A stretch of 64,000 nucleotides of DNA from an uncultured Oscillospiraceae bacterium (GCA_934465295.1 CAKSKU010000011.1:17874-81873), one strand, 5' to 3'; shown: positions 16,426 to 26,098, counted from the first letter of the stretch. Notes: generated from the letters alone by a model not told the origin. A program made the numbers and translations.

Positions 16426-16454
16426 TTGACAGTTTGCAAATGAAATGGTAGAAT
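16426..16454 (+). promoter_or_regulatory. Strong promoter of the surface protein gene
   Basis: TTGACA (16426-16431), a 17-base spacer and TAGAAT (16449-16454) form a near-consensus promoter. The transcript would have a leader of about 120 bases that ends in an A-rich stretch and an AAGGAGGA ribosome site, consistent with very high expression. With the terminator at 16343 this accounts for the gap 16278-16582. Confidence 0.75.
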
Positions 16455-16582
16455 AAAAGCACGATGTTGAGAGCGAATACATAAAACGTATAAGTGCTCG
16501 GAAACACCAACATTCTATTGATTTCCATTTTAAATTTGGAAATAAATAAAGAAAAACAAAACAAAACAAGGAGGAATTTTTC

Positions 16583-18304
16583 ATGAACATGAAAAAGACA
16601 ATCGCAGCAGTAGCTGCATGCGCAATGGCCGTATCTGCAATGGCTACAACAGTTTCCGCTGTTGCTGATGGTGCAACAGAGCAGAAGGCTATCCACTATG
16701 ATCTCACAATCAAGCAGAAGGCTAAGACAGCTGACCTTACTTTCGTTGGTAAGAAGGTTGCAACTTTTAACCACATCAACCTCTACATCGCTAAGTCCTA
16801 TAAGGTTGGCGCTAACGGCGAAACAACTGTTAACGTTGTTAAGAACATCAACACAGATGTAACAGTACAGGTTGCTGATAAGTCCACAAAGACTTCCTAC
16901 ACATTCACATTCTCCACAGCTGAGGGTTCTGCTAACTTTGACGGTCTTGCTAAGGTAGGTTCCGTAGAGAAGACTCTTAACGCTGGTACTCTTGCTAACG
17001 GAGATGCTGATGTATCTAAGAAGGTTGTTGCAACATACGACAAGTATGCAATCGATGTAACAGACACATCAATTGCCGGTGCATTCGATGGTTCTACTGA
17101 TCTTGACGTTACAGTTAAGATGACTGACGTTGTTCTTGACGATGCAATCGACCAGACAGCTCTTAATGTAGCACTCGGTAACATCGAGTCCAAGTTCCAG
17201 ATCGAAGGCTCATGGTATCCTGATTCTGCTGCAGGCTATACTGATCTCGGCAAGAAGATCACTCTTACCAACCCGCTCATCTACCTCACAATCTTTGACG
17301 GCGATGATGATTCTTCTACTGCTCCTGCAAACGCTAAGGGTGCAGTTAAGGAAGTTGACGTTAAGCAGCCTATGAAGACTGTTTCCAACACAAAGACTGG
17401 TACAGCTGAGATCTTCAAGCGTCTTGCTACTAAGGGCACAAAGGACAAGGATAACGGCTATGTTAACGTTCCTGCAGTTGTTAACGATATGATCGCTAAC
17501 TATGATGATGTTGTATTCACATTCAACACAGCTGCTGACAACGTATTCACAAAGGCTTCCCTCGATGCTAACGACAAGCAGGGCAACTGGTCCACAAACT
17601 CTGTAAAGAGAGATTACACAGACTACTATGTAACAGGCGTTCCTACAGCTGAAAGCTGGCAGGGTGATGCAACATACAAGGCATTCCCACAGGCTCTTTA
17701 CAACCTCTACGGTGATGAAAACGTTGTTGGCAATGTTTACTCCGACAGCTACGTATTCAACAACCTCTTCAATGCTGCTCTCGTTGCTAACAACAACTAC
17801 ACAATGAACCAGAGCACAATCACACCTTTCAAGTACAATGAAACTTCTGTTTCCTTCAGCTGGTCTGACCTCACAGGAAACGTTGGTGATTATGTATCTC
17901 CTGCACAGGCAATCAACTCCCTCCAGCTCGCTACATCTTCTGACTGGTACTGGGATTCTATGGACGTAACAGGCTACACACTTGCAGCTGACGACGCTTC
18001 CACAGATGCAGGTATCGAAGATAACGGCTCTGACCTCGACGATACAGAGGCTGATGAAGACGATGCTGATATCGATGATGGCGACGATGCTGATATCGAT
18101 GCTGACGACGATGCTGATGCTGATGTAGATGCTGATGTTGACGTTGACACAGATGATGCAGATGCTGACACAGATGCTGCTGATGATACAACAGCTGATG
18201 ATGCAACAGCTACAAACCCTGCAACAGGCAACGCTCCTATCGCTCTCGCAGTTATCCCTGTTGCTCTTGCAGCAGCAGCAGTAGTTGCTAAGAAGAGAGG
18301 CTAA
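16583..18304 (+). CDS. Abundant acidic cell-wall-anchored surface protein (NPATG sorting signal)
   Basis: A 573-residue secreted protein. It has an N-terminal signal peptide (about residues 1-27, ending TTVSA), a beta-rich extracellular region (about 30-470), and an extreme Asp/Ala repeat tail (about 475-540) with DDADIDDGDDADIDADDD-like runs. A C-terminal anchor follows: NPATG near residue 545, a hydrophobic stretch and AKKRG. This is the layout of a sortase substrate with an NPxTG variant of LPxTG. Codon choice is strongly biased (GCT, AAG, AAC, ACA) unlike most neighbours, and promoter and ribosome site are strong, so it is probably one of the most abundant surface proteins. Function is unknown; an S-layer-like or calcium-binding role is possible. 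Confidence 0.75.
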   Translation: MNMKKTIAAVAACAMAVSAMATTVSAVADGATEQKAIHYDLTIKQKAKTADLTFVGKKVATFNHINLYIAKSYKVGANGETTVNVVKNINTDVTVQVADKSTKTSYTFTFSTAEGSANFDGLAKVGSVEKTLNAGTLANGDADVSKKVVATYDKYAIDVTDTSIAGAFDGSTDLDVTVKMTDVVLDDAIDQTALNVALGNIESKFQIEGSWYPDSAAGYTDLGKKITLTNPLIYLTIFDGDDDSSTAPANAKGAVKEVDVKQPMKTVSNTKTGTAEIFKRLATKGTKDKDNGYVNVPAVVNDMIANYDDVVFTFNTAADNVFTKASLDANDKQGNWSTNSVKRDYTDYYVTGVPTAESWQGDATYKAFPQALYNLYGDENVVGNVYSDSYVFNNLFNAALVANNNYTMNQSTITPFKYNETSVSFSWSDLTGNVGDYVSPAQAINSLQLATSSDWYWDSMDVTGYTLAADDASTDAGIEDNGSDLDDTEADEDDADIDDGDDADIDADDDADADVDADVDVDTDDADADTDAADDTTADDATATNPATGNAPIALAVIPVALAAAAVVAKKRG

Positions 18305-18423
18305 GCCTGAACCGTATAAAACGGTTTGAAAGCTTAAAGCTTTGATGCGCAAGCTTCATGAAAGATAACTTTACTGAAATTACTTTCGGGTGTTTAAGCT
18401 AAGTTATTCTAACATCAAATATG

Positions 18424-18460
18424 ACCGCTGTCCGTATGCAGAACGGACAGCGGTTTTTTG
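18424..18460 (+). terminator. Strong Rho-independent terminator of the surface protein gene
   Basis: A 12-base perfect stem ACCGCTGTCCGT / ACGGACAGCGGT with a seven-base loop is followed by six T residues. Confidence 0.9.
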
Positions 18461-18474
18461 CTGCCCTGATATAT

Positions 18475-18507
18475 CCGCCGAACGATACCGATCGGCGGAT
18501 TTTTTAT
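18475..18507 (+). terminator. Second terminator-like hairpin
   Basis: An eight-base stem TCCGCCGA / TCGGCGGA with a loop of about ten bases is followed by six T residues, directly behind the first terminator. A tandem pair suits insulation of a very strong transcript. Confidence 0.65.
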
Positions 18508-18810
18508 GCAATTGGCAGCTTGTTTGACGGGAAGGCAAAAAATATAATAAACACCTTTTAAAATTTAGAAAAAATCAAGCCGACAATCTCGAATATGTTG
18601 GATTTCGGCGCAGATTTTTTCTTTTATTTTATTGGTGTTTAGTATTACTGACGGTTTATATAATAAGGATCAAAAAATACCGGAAGTATTAACGCAGACA
18701 TAATATGTCAAAATTTAAAGTTTGAGAATATTAATTTTTTTAGGTTGTTTATTGTGAAAATGCACAACAAATTTCCACTGCATAGTTAAAACTGAACAAA
18801 ACAGATTAAA

Positions 18811-18822
18811 CGTAAACGTTTG
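18811..18822. promoter_or_regulatory. Candidate LacI-family operator
   Basis: CGTAAACGTTTG contains the palindromic core AAACGTTT typical of LacI-family regulators, including catabolite control sites. It lies about 70 bases upstream of the -35 box of the ABC operon. No regulator gene is in the window. The rest of the gap 18508-19053 is AT-rich and shows only the promoter. Confidence 0.4.
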
Positions 18823-18890
18823 AAAAACCAATTAAATATTTACAAAATATGAACGGTAGGATGATAGTGAACAAAAACGAAAATATTATC

Positions 18891-18919
18891 TTGACAAGCA
18901 TTGTGTAAATTGATATAAT
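18891..18919 (+). promoter_or_regulatory. Perfect consensus promoter of the eight-gene ABC operon
   Basis: TTGACA (18891-18896), a 17-base spacer and TATAAT (18914-18919) match the sigma-A consensus exactly. A leader of about 127 bases follows. Confidence 0.85.
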
Positions 18920-19053
18920 ATTAGTATAACTCATTATATTTTCAGACGTTGTGTGCAAATTTTTCAGCAAGTTTTAACATAAGCATCACAATCCCTGTTT
19001 TTTGAGTACAGACTAAAACAGATATGCAGTTTTAATGAAAGGTGGTTTGTCTG

Positions 19054-21954
19054 TTGTCGAGTAAAACTAATTTCAGGAGAATTGTTTCGGCCGTGACTGC
19101 GCTTGTGCTTGCGGTCACTACTTTTGCGGCTGTTCCCGTTACTGCCGACAGTACGGAAACAACGGCGGCTCAGTCCTCCGGGCAGGAAACATTCAGCTAT
19201 GAAGAGCAAAATACTTACAGCGACTATTATGACGAAGTATCAGGGTCAAAACGCCCCGATAAGGAAGCGTTCTTCACTTATAAGGGCGCTCGTGACGGTG
19301 CCCAGGTCAGTGTGGAGTCCTATGAGGGAAAGGACAACATCATTGTCTGGAACAATGAAGAAGGCACACTCGACTTCACTGTAAACGTTCCCGAAACAGG
19401 CGCTTACAACATCGGTATGTCGTATTACCAGATCGTGGGTACTACAACGACTACCGAATTTTCTGTGCTTATTGACGGCGAATCCCCGTATGACACGGCG
19501 ACCCGTATCAATATCCCCCGTATCTGGACGAGCAAATACCCCATCGCTCCCGATGCAAAGGATAACGAGATCCGTCCGCCTCAGGTAGAAAAGCCGATGT
19601 GGACAACGACTTCGTTCAAGGACGAGGACGGTCTGTTCAACGAACCGCTTCTCTTCTACCTCGAAGCAGGCGAACATACAATTTCCATCAACTCGGAAAG
19701 AGCTATGGTCGCTATCGAATATATCAAGCTCTACAACGAAAAGGGCTATGATAAGTATGTGAAGCCGTCCGATGACGAGCTTGCAAAAAATGCTTCCGCA
19801 GAGCCTATCAAGGTTCAGGGCGAACGTTATACATACACAAACTCGCAGACTCTTTTCCCGACCTATGACCGAGGCAACTACCTCACCGAACCTTCAAATC
19901 CGACCAAGCAGCGTTACAACACTGTCGGCGACGGTACTTGGGATCAGTCGGGTCAGGCTATCACATGGGAGATCGATGTCACTGAGGCAGGCTACTATAA
20001 GGTTAACCTTAAGAGCCGTCAGAACGAACTCAGAGGACTTTTCTCCAACAGACGACTTTATATCGACGGCGAAGTACCCTCCGACGCCTTTAGCGAAATA
20101 AAGTTTTATTACAGCACAAACTGGGTTTCCGTTGTCCCCGAGGACGAAAACGGCGACCCTGCATATATCTATCTCGACAAGGGCAAGCATACACTCACTC
20201 TTGAATGTATCCCCGGTGCTATCGGCGAATATATGCGCAAACTCGACAACATCGTGTACGAAGCAAACCAGTATTATATGCAGATCCTTATGATAACAGG
20301 ACCTTCGCCCGATAAATACACAGACTATTTCGTTCACAGACAGATACCCGAGCTCCTCGGCGTATTTGAAAGACTTTCCGTTGATCTTCGTGAGACCCGT
20401 GCAGCTATCGAAGAGATCGCAGGCATCGACGGTTCGGAAGCTGCTGTTCTCGACCGTCTTGCAGACGTTTTCGACAAGTGTATAAAGCGTCCGAACAAGA
20501 TACCCGATTATGTTTCTTCAAGCGGGATCAAGGATAACGTTACTGCTGTTTCCTCGTGGATGCGTCAGTACAGAAGCCAGCCGCTCGAGATAGACTTTAT
20601 CGAGCTTGTTCCCGCTGATCAGAAGGTTACTTCCGTCAAGAAGAATTTCTTCAAGTCCCTTGCGTTCAGCACAAAGGCACTTGTTGGCTCGTTCTTTGAA
20701 GATTACACCGTCCTTTCTGATGTAACGGCTGACTCCATTAACGTTTGGGTCGGCATCGGACGTGACCAGACAAATATCGTTAAGCAGATGACTGACTCCC
20801 AGTTCACTCCCGAAACAGGCATCGATGTTTCCATCAACCTCGTTCAGGGTACTATTATGGAAGCCGTTCTCGCAGGAAAGGGTCCTGACGTTGCCCTCTT
20901 TATCGGCGGCGAATTCCCTGTAAACCTCGCTATCAGAGGTCTTGTGAAGAGCGTTGACGAACTCCCCGATTATGATGAAGTTGCGTCACGTTTCCAGGAG
21001 GAAGCTACCGTTATGTATACTTATGACGGACACGTTTACGGCGTTCCGCTCACAAGAACCTTCCCGATGATGTTCTATCGTAAGGATATGCTCGCAGAGG
21101 TCGGCATTGACGCTCCGCCCGATACCTGGGATGACTTCATCGATATGCTCCCCGCACTCCAGAGAAAGTATATGCAGCCGGGTCTTATCCTTCCTACGAA
21201 CGTAAACGGTACGGCTGTTTCGCCTGCTACCGAAGTAGGTCACACCTTTGCACTGCTTATGCTCCAGTCCGGCACGAACTATTATAATGATGACCAGACT
21301 GCGACAAATTTCGACAGCCTTGAAGCTGTAAATGCATTCGCAACATGGACAGAGCTTTATAACGTTTACCAGTTTGACCAGCAGTATGATGCGTTCACAC
21401 GTTTCAGAACAGGTGAAGCTCCTATCGTTATCCAGAACTACTGCACATTCTATAATCAGCTCAACAGAGCTGCTCCCGAAATCAAGGGACTCTGGGATTT
21501 CACCCACGTTCCGGGAACTGTTCGTGATGACGGCACTGTTTCCTATGCCGCAAACTCCAACGGTTCGGGCGCAATTATCCTCAAGGACTGCAAGAACGTC
21601 AGCTCCGCTTGGGAATTCATCAAGTGGTTCACAGAGACCGATACTCTCGTTGAATACGGTCAGAATGTTGAAGGTGTTATGGGTCCTCTCGGACGCTTTG
21701 AGAGTGCAAACGTTGAAGCTCTTAAGAAGCTCAACTGGTCGAACTCCGACCTCGAAAAGATCCTCTTCCAGATGGATCAGCTCGAAGAAATTCCTATCAT
21801 TCCGTCATCCTACGTTGTTACCCGTGGTATTATGAACGCATTCCGTGCTGTTGTTAACGATAAGGAAAACGCAAGAGAAACACTTCGTCTTTACAATATC
21901 GATATCAACAACGAAATCACGAGAAAGCGCCATAATCTCGGCTTAGATTCTTAA
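19054..21954 (+). CDS. Large extracellular solute-binding protein with N-terminal carbohydrate-binding-like modules
   Basis: A secreted protein of 966 residues. It starts at TTG 19054, eight bases after GAAAGGTGG, with a signal peptide ending near residue 32 (PVTA). There is no lipobox cysteine, unusual for a Gram-positive binding protein. Two beta-sandwich modules resembling CBM6/35-type domains follow (about 65-240 and 250-405; GTLDFTVNVPETGAYNIGMS and ITWEIDVTEAGYYKVNLKS are equivalent strands), then a helical linker (about 410-550). The family-1 type binding domain (about 560-966) includes GPDVALFIGG, GVPLTRTFPMMFYRKDML and GAIILKDCKNVSSAWEFIKWF. It opens an operon with four permeases and should deliver oligosaccharides to them. 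Substrate unknown. Confidence 0.85.
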   Translation: MSSKTNFRRIVSAVTALVLAVTTFAAVPVTADSTETTAAQSSGQETFSYEEQNTYSDYYDEVSGSKRPDKEAFFTYKGARDGAQVSVESYEGKDNIIVWNNEEGTLDFTVNVPETGAYNIGMSYYQIVGTTTTTEFSVLIDGESPYDTATRINIPRIWTSKYPIAPDAKDNEIRPPQVEKPMWTTTSFKDEDGLFNEPLLFYLEAGEHTISINSERAMVAIEYIKLYNEKGYDKYVKPSDDELAKNASAEPIKVQGERYTYTNSQTLFPTYDRGNYLTEPSNPTKQRYNTVGDGTWDQSGQAITWEIDVTEAGYYKVNLKSRQNELRGLFSNRRLYIDGEVPSDAFSEIKFYYSTNWVSVVPEDENGDPAYIYLDKGKHTLTLECIPGAIGEYMRKLDNIVYEANQYYMQILMITGPSPDKYTDYFVHRQIPELLGVFERLSVDLRETRAAIEEIAGIDGSEAAVLDRLADVFDKCIKRPNKIPDYVSSSGIKDNVTAVSSWMRQYRSQPLEIDFIELVPADQKVTSVKKNFFKSLAFSTKALVGSFFEDYTVLSDVTADSINVWVGIGRDQTNIVKQMTDSQFTPETGIDVSINLVQGTIMEAVLAGKGPDVALFIGGEFPVNLAIRGLVKSVDELPDYDEVASRFQEEATVMYTYDGHVYGVPLTRTFPMMFYRKDMLAEVGIDAPPDTWDDFIDMLPALQRKYMQPGLILPTNVNGTAVSPATEVGHTFALLMLQSGTNYYNDDQTATNFDSLEAVNAFATWTELYNVYQFDQQYDAFTRFRTGEAPIVIQNYCTFYNQLNRAAPEIKGLWDFTHVPGTVRDDGTVSYAANSNGSGAIILKDCKNVSSAWEFIKWFTETDTLVEYGQNVEGVMGPLGRFESANVEALKKLNWSNSDLEKILFQMDQLEEIPIIPSSYVVTRGIMNAFRAVVNDKENARETLRLYNIDINNEITRKRHNLGLDS

Positions 21955-21971
21955 AGATTGGAGGGTTACCT

Positions 21972-22940
21972 TTGGCTGAACAGACCCAGAAAAAAGAAAT
22001 TCTGCTCAGAAGTGAACAGAAACACACTTTTAAGGAGAATTTCCAATATACACTCCATGAAATGAGGAGAAATATCGGATGCTACGGTATGATCGCACCG
22101 TTTATGATCTTCTTTATCATGTTCACCGTTATACCGGTAATCATGTCGCTGCCTATGGGCTTCACCGACTTTGATATGGCGCATTTTCCGCCGAAATTCG
22201 TTGGATTTGATAACTTCTACACCCTTTTCGTTGAGGACGATGTTTTCATCAAGTCCATCAGAACAACTCTTATCTTCGCAGTTTTCACAGGCCCGTTGAG
22301 CTATGCACTGAGCTTTATGCTCGCATGGCTCATCAACGAGCTTCACCCTGTACTCAAGACGGTGTTCACGCTTATTTTCTACGCTCCGTCAATGGCAGGC
22401 AATATCTACTTCGTATGGCAGCTCATCTTCTCGGGTGACTCCTACGGTTACCTCAACGCATTCCTCAACTCCCTCGGCTTCACAACGGGCGCTATCCAGT
22501 GGCTCACAGACGCAAACTACGTTCTCCCCTGCGTTATCGTAGTTCAGCTCTGGATCTCAATGGGCGCAGGCTTCCTTGCCCTCCGTGCAGGCTTCCAGGG
22601 TATCGATAAGTCCATGTACGAAGCAGGTGCTATCGAAGGCATCAAGAACCGTACTCAGGAGCTTATCTACATCACTATCCCGTCAATGGGTCCTCAGCTT
22701 ATGTTCGCCGCTGTTATGCAGATCGTATCCTGCTTCACAGTTGATATCGTCGGACGTATGCTCGCAGGCTTCCCGTCCACGGACTATAAAGTCCATACTA
22801 TTATGACTCACGCATTCGACTACGGCTGGGTTCGTTACGAAATGGGCTATTCCTCGGCAATATGCTTCGTGCTGTTCCTTGTAATGCTCCTGTGCAACAA
22901 GCTCATAACCAAGGTCCTCGGCAAATATATGAATAACTAA
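21972..22940 (+). CDS. Sugar ABC transporter permease (MalF type), first pair
   Basis: A 322-residue permease with six membrane helices. It begins at TTG 21972 behind TTGGAGGG, 17 bases after the binding protein. The ATPase-coupling EAA loop reads MYEAGAIEGIKNRTQELIY followed by ITIPSMGP, with the conserved alanine and glycine in place. The N terminus is long and charged, as in MalF-type subunits of the CUT1 family. It pairs with the next gene. No ATPase is encoded in the operon, so a shared MsmX/UgpC-type ATPase must serve it. Confidence 0.9.
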   Translation: MAEQTQKKEILLRSEQKHTFKENFQYTLHEMRRNIGCYGMIAPFMIFFIMFTVIPVIMSLPMGFTDFDMAHFPPKFVGFDNFYTLFVEDDVFIKSIRTTLIFAVFTGPLSYALSFMLAWLINELHPVLKTVFTLIFYAPSMAGNIYFVWQLIFSGDSYGYLNAFLNSLGFTTGAIQWLTDANYVLPCVIVVQLWISMGAGFLALRAGFQGIDKSMYEAGAIEGIKNRTQELIYITIPSMGPQLMFAAVMQIVSCFTVDIVGRMLAGFPSTDYKVHTIMTHAFDYGWVRYEMGYSSAICFVLFLVMLLCNKLITKVLGKYMNN

Positions 22941-22955
22941 AGGGGTGAGATCATA

Positions 22956-23927
22956 ATGGCAAAAAAAGAATTAAAGCCTTCTCAGATACAGGCTCAGATA
23001 GAGGCTGAGAATGCTGCCGCTCTTGAAGCGCTCAGAAAGCGCCGTGAGAAAGAGCATAGAAAAATGGAAAAATCCAAGGGTACCAACAAGCGTGTCGGCA
23101 AGTCATGGACGAACGACATCGGTATCTTTATCCTGCTTGCTTTACTCGGCTTGTTTATGATCGCACCTATCTATATTGCGATCATCACTTCCATAAAGCC
23201 TGTGCAGGAGATCTTCATCATGCCGCCTAAGCTTTATGCTATCAACCCGACCGGCGACAACTTCAGAGACTTGTTCCAGGTCGCAAACAACTCGTGGGTG
23301 CCTTTCTCCAGAAACGTTCTCAACAGCTTGTATGTGACTATCGCAGCGACTGTTCTCCACGTTATCTTCGCTTGTATGGCGTCATTCATTCTTGCAAAGT
23401 GCAGATTCCCCGGCGTTAAGCTCATCAACAAGACAGTCGTTATCGCACTTCTCTTTAACAGCCAGGTAACCTACATCATGCAGTACATCGTAATGGCAAG
23501 ACTCGGCATGATCAATACATACTCCGCACTTATCCTCCCGATCGTTGCTTCTTCAATGGGTCTTTACCTTATGATCAACAGCGTTGGCACTATCCCCGAT
23601 GCTATGATCGAAGCGGCAAAGGTCGACGGCGCAGGTCTTTTCAGAATTTGCTGGCAGGTCGTTATGCCGAATATGAAGCCTGCTATCATGACAATTATCA
23701 TCTTCCAGTTCCAGGCTGCTTGGAACTCAACGGGCGGCAACCTCGTTTATGATGAGGCACTCAAAACTATCCCGACCGTAGTTCAGCAGATCGCAGCAGC
23801 AGGTATTGCAAGACAGGGTGCTATCGCAGCTTCCGCAGTTGTACTTATGATACCGCCGCTTGCAGTATTTATCGCAGCGCAGAGCAACGTTATGGAAACA
23901 ATGGCTCACGCAGGTATGAAGGATTAA
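22956..23927 (+). CDS. Sugar ABC transporter permease (MalG type), first pair
   Basis: A 323-residue six-helix permease. Its cytoplasmic N terminus is unusually long and strongly charged (residues 1-50, rich in Lys, Glu and Arg, predicted coiled coil). The EAA loop reads MIEAAKVDGAGLFRICWQ followed by VVMPNMKP. It lies 15 bases after the MalF-type partner behind an AGGGGTGAG site. Its last helix ends in VMETMAHAGMKD, the usual short MalG-type tail. It is the second half of the first permease pair for the binding protein encoded at the head of the operon. Confidence 0.9.
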   Translation: MAKKELKPSQIQAQIEAENAAALEALRKRREKEHRKMEKSKGTNKRVGKSWTNDIGIFILLALLGLFMIAPIYIAIITSIKPVQEIFIMPPKLYAINPTGDNFRDLFQVANNSWVPFSRNVLNSLYVTIAATVLHVIFACMASFILAKCRFPGVKLINKTVVIALLFNSQVTYIMQYIVMARLGMINTYSALILPIVASSMGLYLMINSVGTIPDAMIEAAKVDGAGLFRICWQVVMPNMKPAIMTIIIFQFQAAWNSTGGNLVYDEALKTIPTVVQQIAAAGIARQGAIAASAVVLMIPPLAVFIAAQSNVMETMAHAGMKD

Positions 23928-23951
23928 AAGAATTATGGAAAGGGTGATAAT

Positions 23952-25439
23952 ATGTCAAGCTTGAAAAAGCTTATCTCATGTCTTTCGGCGGCAGTGATGA
24001 CGGTCTCGGCTCTCGCAGCCAACGTTTCCGCCTCCGAAGCATATAGCCCTTACAGCTATGACAGATGGGGCGATCCGATATCCTCTCAGGTAGGATACAC
24101 TGCGGATTACTTCGTAAGCGGTGACGATATCGGCTGCGGCGCTCTGAGCGAGCCTGCCGACCTCTTCGTTTCTCATGACGATCTTATGTATATAGCTGAC
24201 AGGGGAAACAACAGAATAGTTGTTACCGACCTCGACTTCAAACTCGTAAGAATTATGGATACATTCAACGACAACGGCGAGGAAACAACGCTTAAAAAGC
24301 CTACGGGCGTTTATGTTGATCCGTATACAGAGTATGTTTATATCGCAGATAATGAAAATGAGCGTGTTATCAAGTGCGATATCAACGGAAACATCGATAA
24401 AGTGTTCGGCAAGCCCGATTCCGAGCTTTACGGAACAGACCTTACATATAACCCGAGCAAGGTCATCGTCGATAAGGCTGAAAATGTCTATGTTGTCGTT
24501 AAGTCCGTAACAAAGGGTGCGGTAATGTTCGACAGAGAGGGCAAATTCCTCGGATTCTACGGTGCAAACCGAGTTGAACAGACCGCCGAGGTACTTGCAA
24601 ACGCATTCTGGAACCTCATTTCGACCGAGGAACAGAGAGCAAGATCGGCTAAGTCCACTCCTATCGGCTTCACGAACTTCGATATTGATGAAAAGGGCTT
24701 CATCTACACGGTAACAGAGTCCACAGAAACAACGACAGACCTTGTTAAGAAGCTCAATCCTGAGGGCAACAACATTCTCGACTCCCTCGGTATCGACAAC
24801 GAGTTCCAGTTCGGCGACAAGAGCCCGACTTACTACTCGATCTACGCAAAGAACTCAAGCCTCACCGATATCGACATCGGACCTAACGGCGAGCTCAATA
24901 TCCTCGATTTCCAGCACGGACGTATCTTCCAGTATGACAAGGAAGCATGGCTCCTGTTCATAATGGGCGGCTCGGGCGAACAGCTCGGCACATTCCGTTC
25001 GGCTTCGGCTATCGAGAGCCACGACAATCACATCTACGTTCTCGATTCCCGTAAAAACTCCATCACGATATTCACAAGAACAGCATTCGGCGAGATCGTT
25101 ACCGAGGCTTCCAACCTTTACAACGAGGGTAAATATGATGAATCCTATGAACCTTGGAAGGCTGTTCTCAAGTATGACGGAAACTACCGCCGTGCTTATA
25201 TCGGTATCGGAAACGCTCTTTTCAACAAAGGCGAATACAAGGAAGCAATGAAATACTTCAAGATCTCGATCAGCAGAAACCGCTACAACAAGGCGTTTGA
25301 AGGCTATCGCGACCAGTGGCTCAAGCAGAACTTCACGCCGATAGTCATTGTTATCATCGTTATCATCGTTGCCTGGGCGGTAACGAAGAAGATCTTAAAG
25401 AAGAAAAAGCAGAATTCAAGCGGAAAGGGCGGTGCATAA
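23952..25439 (+). CDS. Membrane-anchored NHL-type beta-propeller protein with TPR-like repeat
   Basis: A 495-residue exported protein. Residues 1-27 are a signal peptide (ending NVSASEA). Residues about 60-370 carry NHL-like blades: DLMYIADRGNNRIVVTD, YVYIADNENERVIKCD, VYVVVKSVTKG, LNILDFQHGRIFQYD and IYVLDSRKNSITIF. Two TPR-like helices pairs follow at about 385-450 (NEGKYDESYEPW, NKGEYKEAMKYF). A transmembrane helix (IVIVIIVIIVAWAV, about 462-480) ends in a lysine-rich cytoplasmic tail. The propeller is thus displayed outside. It sits between permease genes and could present ligand or scaffold the complex; this is inference from position. Confidence 0.8.
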   Translation: MSSLKKLISCLSAAVMTVSALAANVSASEAYSPYSYDRWGDPISSQVGYTADYFVSGDDIGCGALSEPADLFVSHDDLMYIADRGNNRIVVTDLDFKLVRIMDTFNDNGEETTLKKPTGVYVDPYTEYVYIADNENERVIKCDINGNIDKVFGKPDSELYGTDLTYNPSKVIVDKAENVYVVVKSVTKGAVMFDREGKFLGFYGANRVEQTAEVLANAFWNLISTEEQRARSAKSTPIGFTNFDIDEKGFIYTVTESTETTTDLVKKLNPEGNNILDSLGIDNEFQFGDKSPTYYSIYAKNSSLTDIDIGPNGELNILDFQHGRIFQYDKEAWLLFIMGGSGEQLGTFRSASAIESHDNHIYVLDSRKNSITIFTRTAFGEIVTEASNLYNEGKYDESYEPWKAVLKYDGNYRRAYIGIGNALFNKGEYKEAMKYFKISISRNRYNKAFEGYRDQWLKQNFTPIVIVIIVIIVAWAVTKKILKKKKQNSSGKGGA

Positions 25440-25440
25440 A

Positions 25441-26070
25441 ATGCTCGATTTAACAGAAGGTCAGTTCGTCAGACACGTTATAATGCATCCGTTTGAAGGC
25501 TTTGAGGACCTTCGCTGGAAGAAAAAAGGCTCCATGAAGATCGCTTGGGTCATCGTTTTCCTCCTCTTTTTCCAGCAGGTCGCATACAGCAGACTTTACG
25601 GTTTCCAGTATTATTCAAGTTACGATAAGATATTCAACATAGTTCCATATATTTTCCGAAGCTTCATACTGTTTCTGGTATGGGTCGTTGCCAACTGGGC
25701 AATGTGTACTCTCTTCTCGGGAGAGGGTTCAATGAAGAAGATATTTATATACAGTGCCTATGCTTTGGTGCCGTATATAGCAGGCTACCTCATCGGAACG
25801 CTGCTTTCCCACGTTCTCATCAAGGACGAATACATCTTCATCCAGCTCTTTGAAATTGTGGGATTCTGCTGGTCGTTCGTGCTTGTCATCTCGGCGATGA
25901 AAGCCGTCCACCAGTTCACGTTCGGCAAGACGATAGCACTGATACTGCTTACGATCGTTGCGATGATAGCGATTTTGTTCCTGCTCGTTCTTGTGCTTAC
26001 ACTGTTCCAGCAGGTAATAATCTTCATTCTGTCGATCTATACGGAGCTTTCATATCGTTTACGTGTATAG
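25441..26070 (+). CDS. Yip1-family integral membrane protein
   Basis: A 209-residue protein with five hydrophobic helices and the Yip1 pattern: a soluble start MLDLTEGQFVRHVIMHPFEG, then helices separated by the loop FSGEGSMKKIFIYSAYALVP. It starts at ATG 25441, one base after the stop of the propeller gene, so the two are coupled. Yip1 proteins have no defined role in bacteria. Co-occurrence with NHL propeller, DUF5696 and sugar permease genes suggests an accessory membrane subunit of this transporter cluster. Confidence 0.75.
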   Translation: MLDLTEGQFVRHVIMHPFEGFEDLRWKKKGSMKIAWVIVFLLFFQQVAYSRLYGFQYYSSYDKIFNIVPYIFRSFILFLVWVVANWAMCTLFSGEGSMKKIFIYSAYALVPYIAGYLIGTLLSHVLIKDEYIFIQLFEIVGFCWSFVLVISAMKAVHQFTFGKTIALILLTIVAMIAILFLLVLVLTLFQQVIIFILSIYTELSYRLRV

Positions 26071-26098
26071 TATTTTAAATCGAAAAGTGGTGAAATAA

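Noticed and set aside
17210..18352. 380-codon open frame antisense to the surface protein
   Set aside because: It arises from the strong codon bias of the sense gene. Its product is a Cys/Ile/Ser-rich low-complexity string with no ribosome site.
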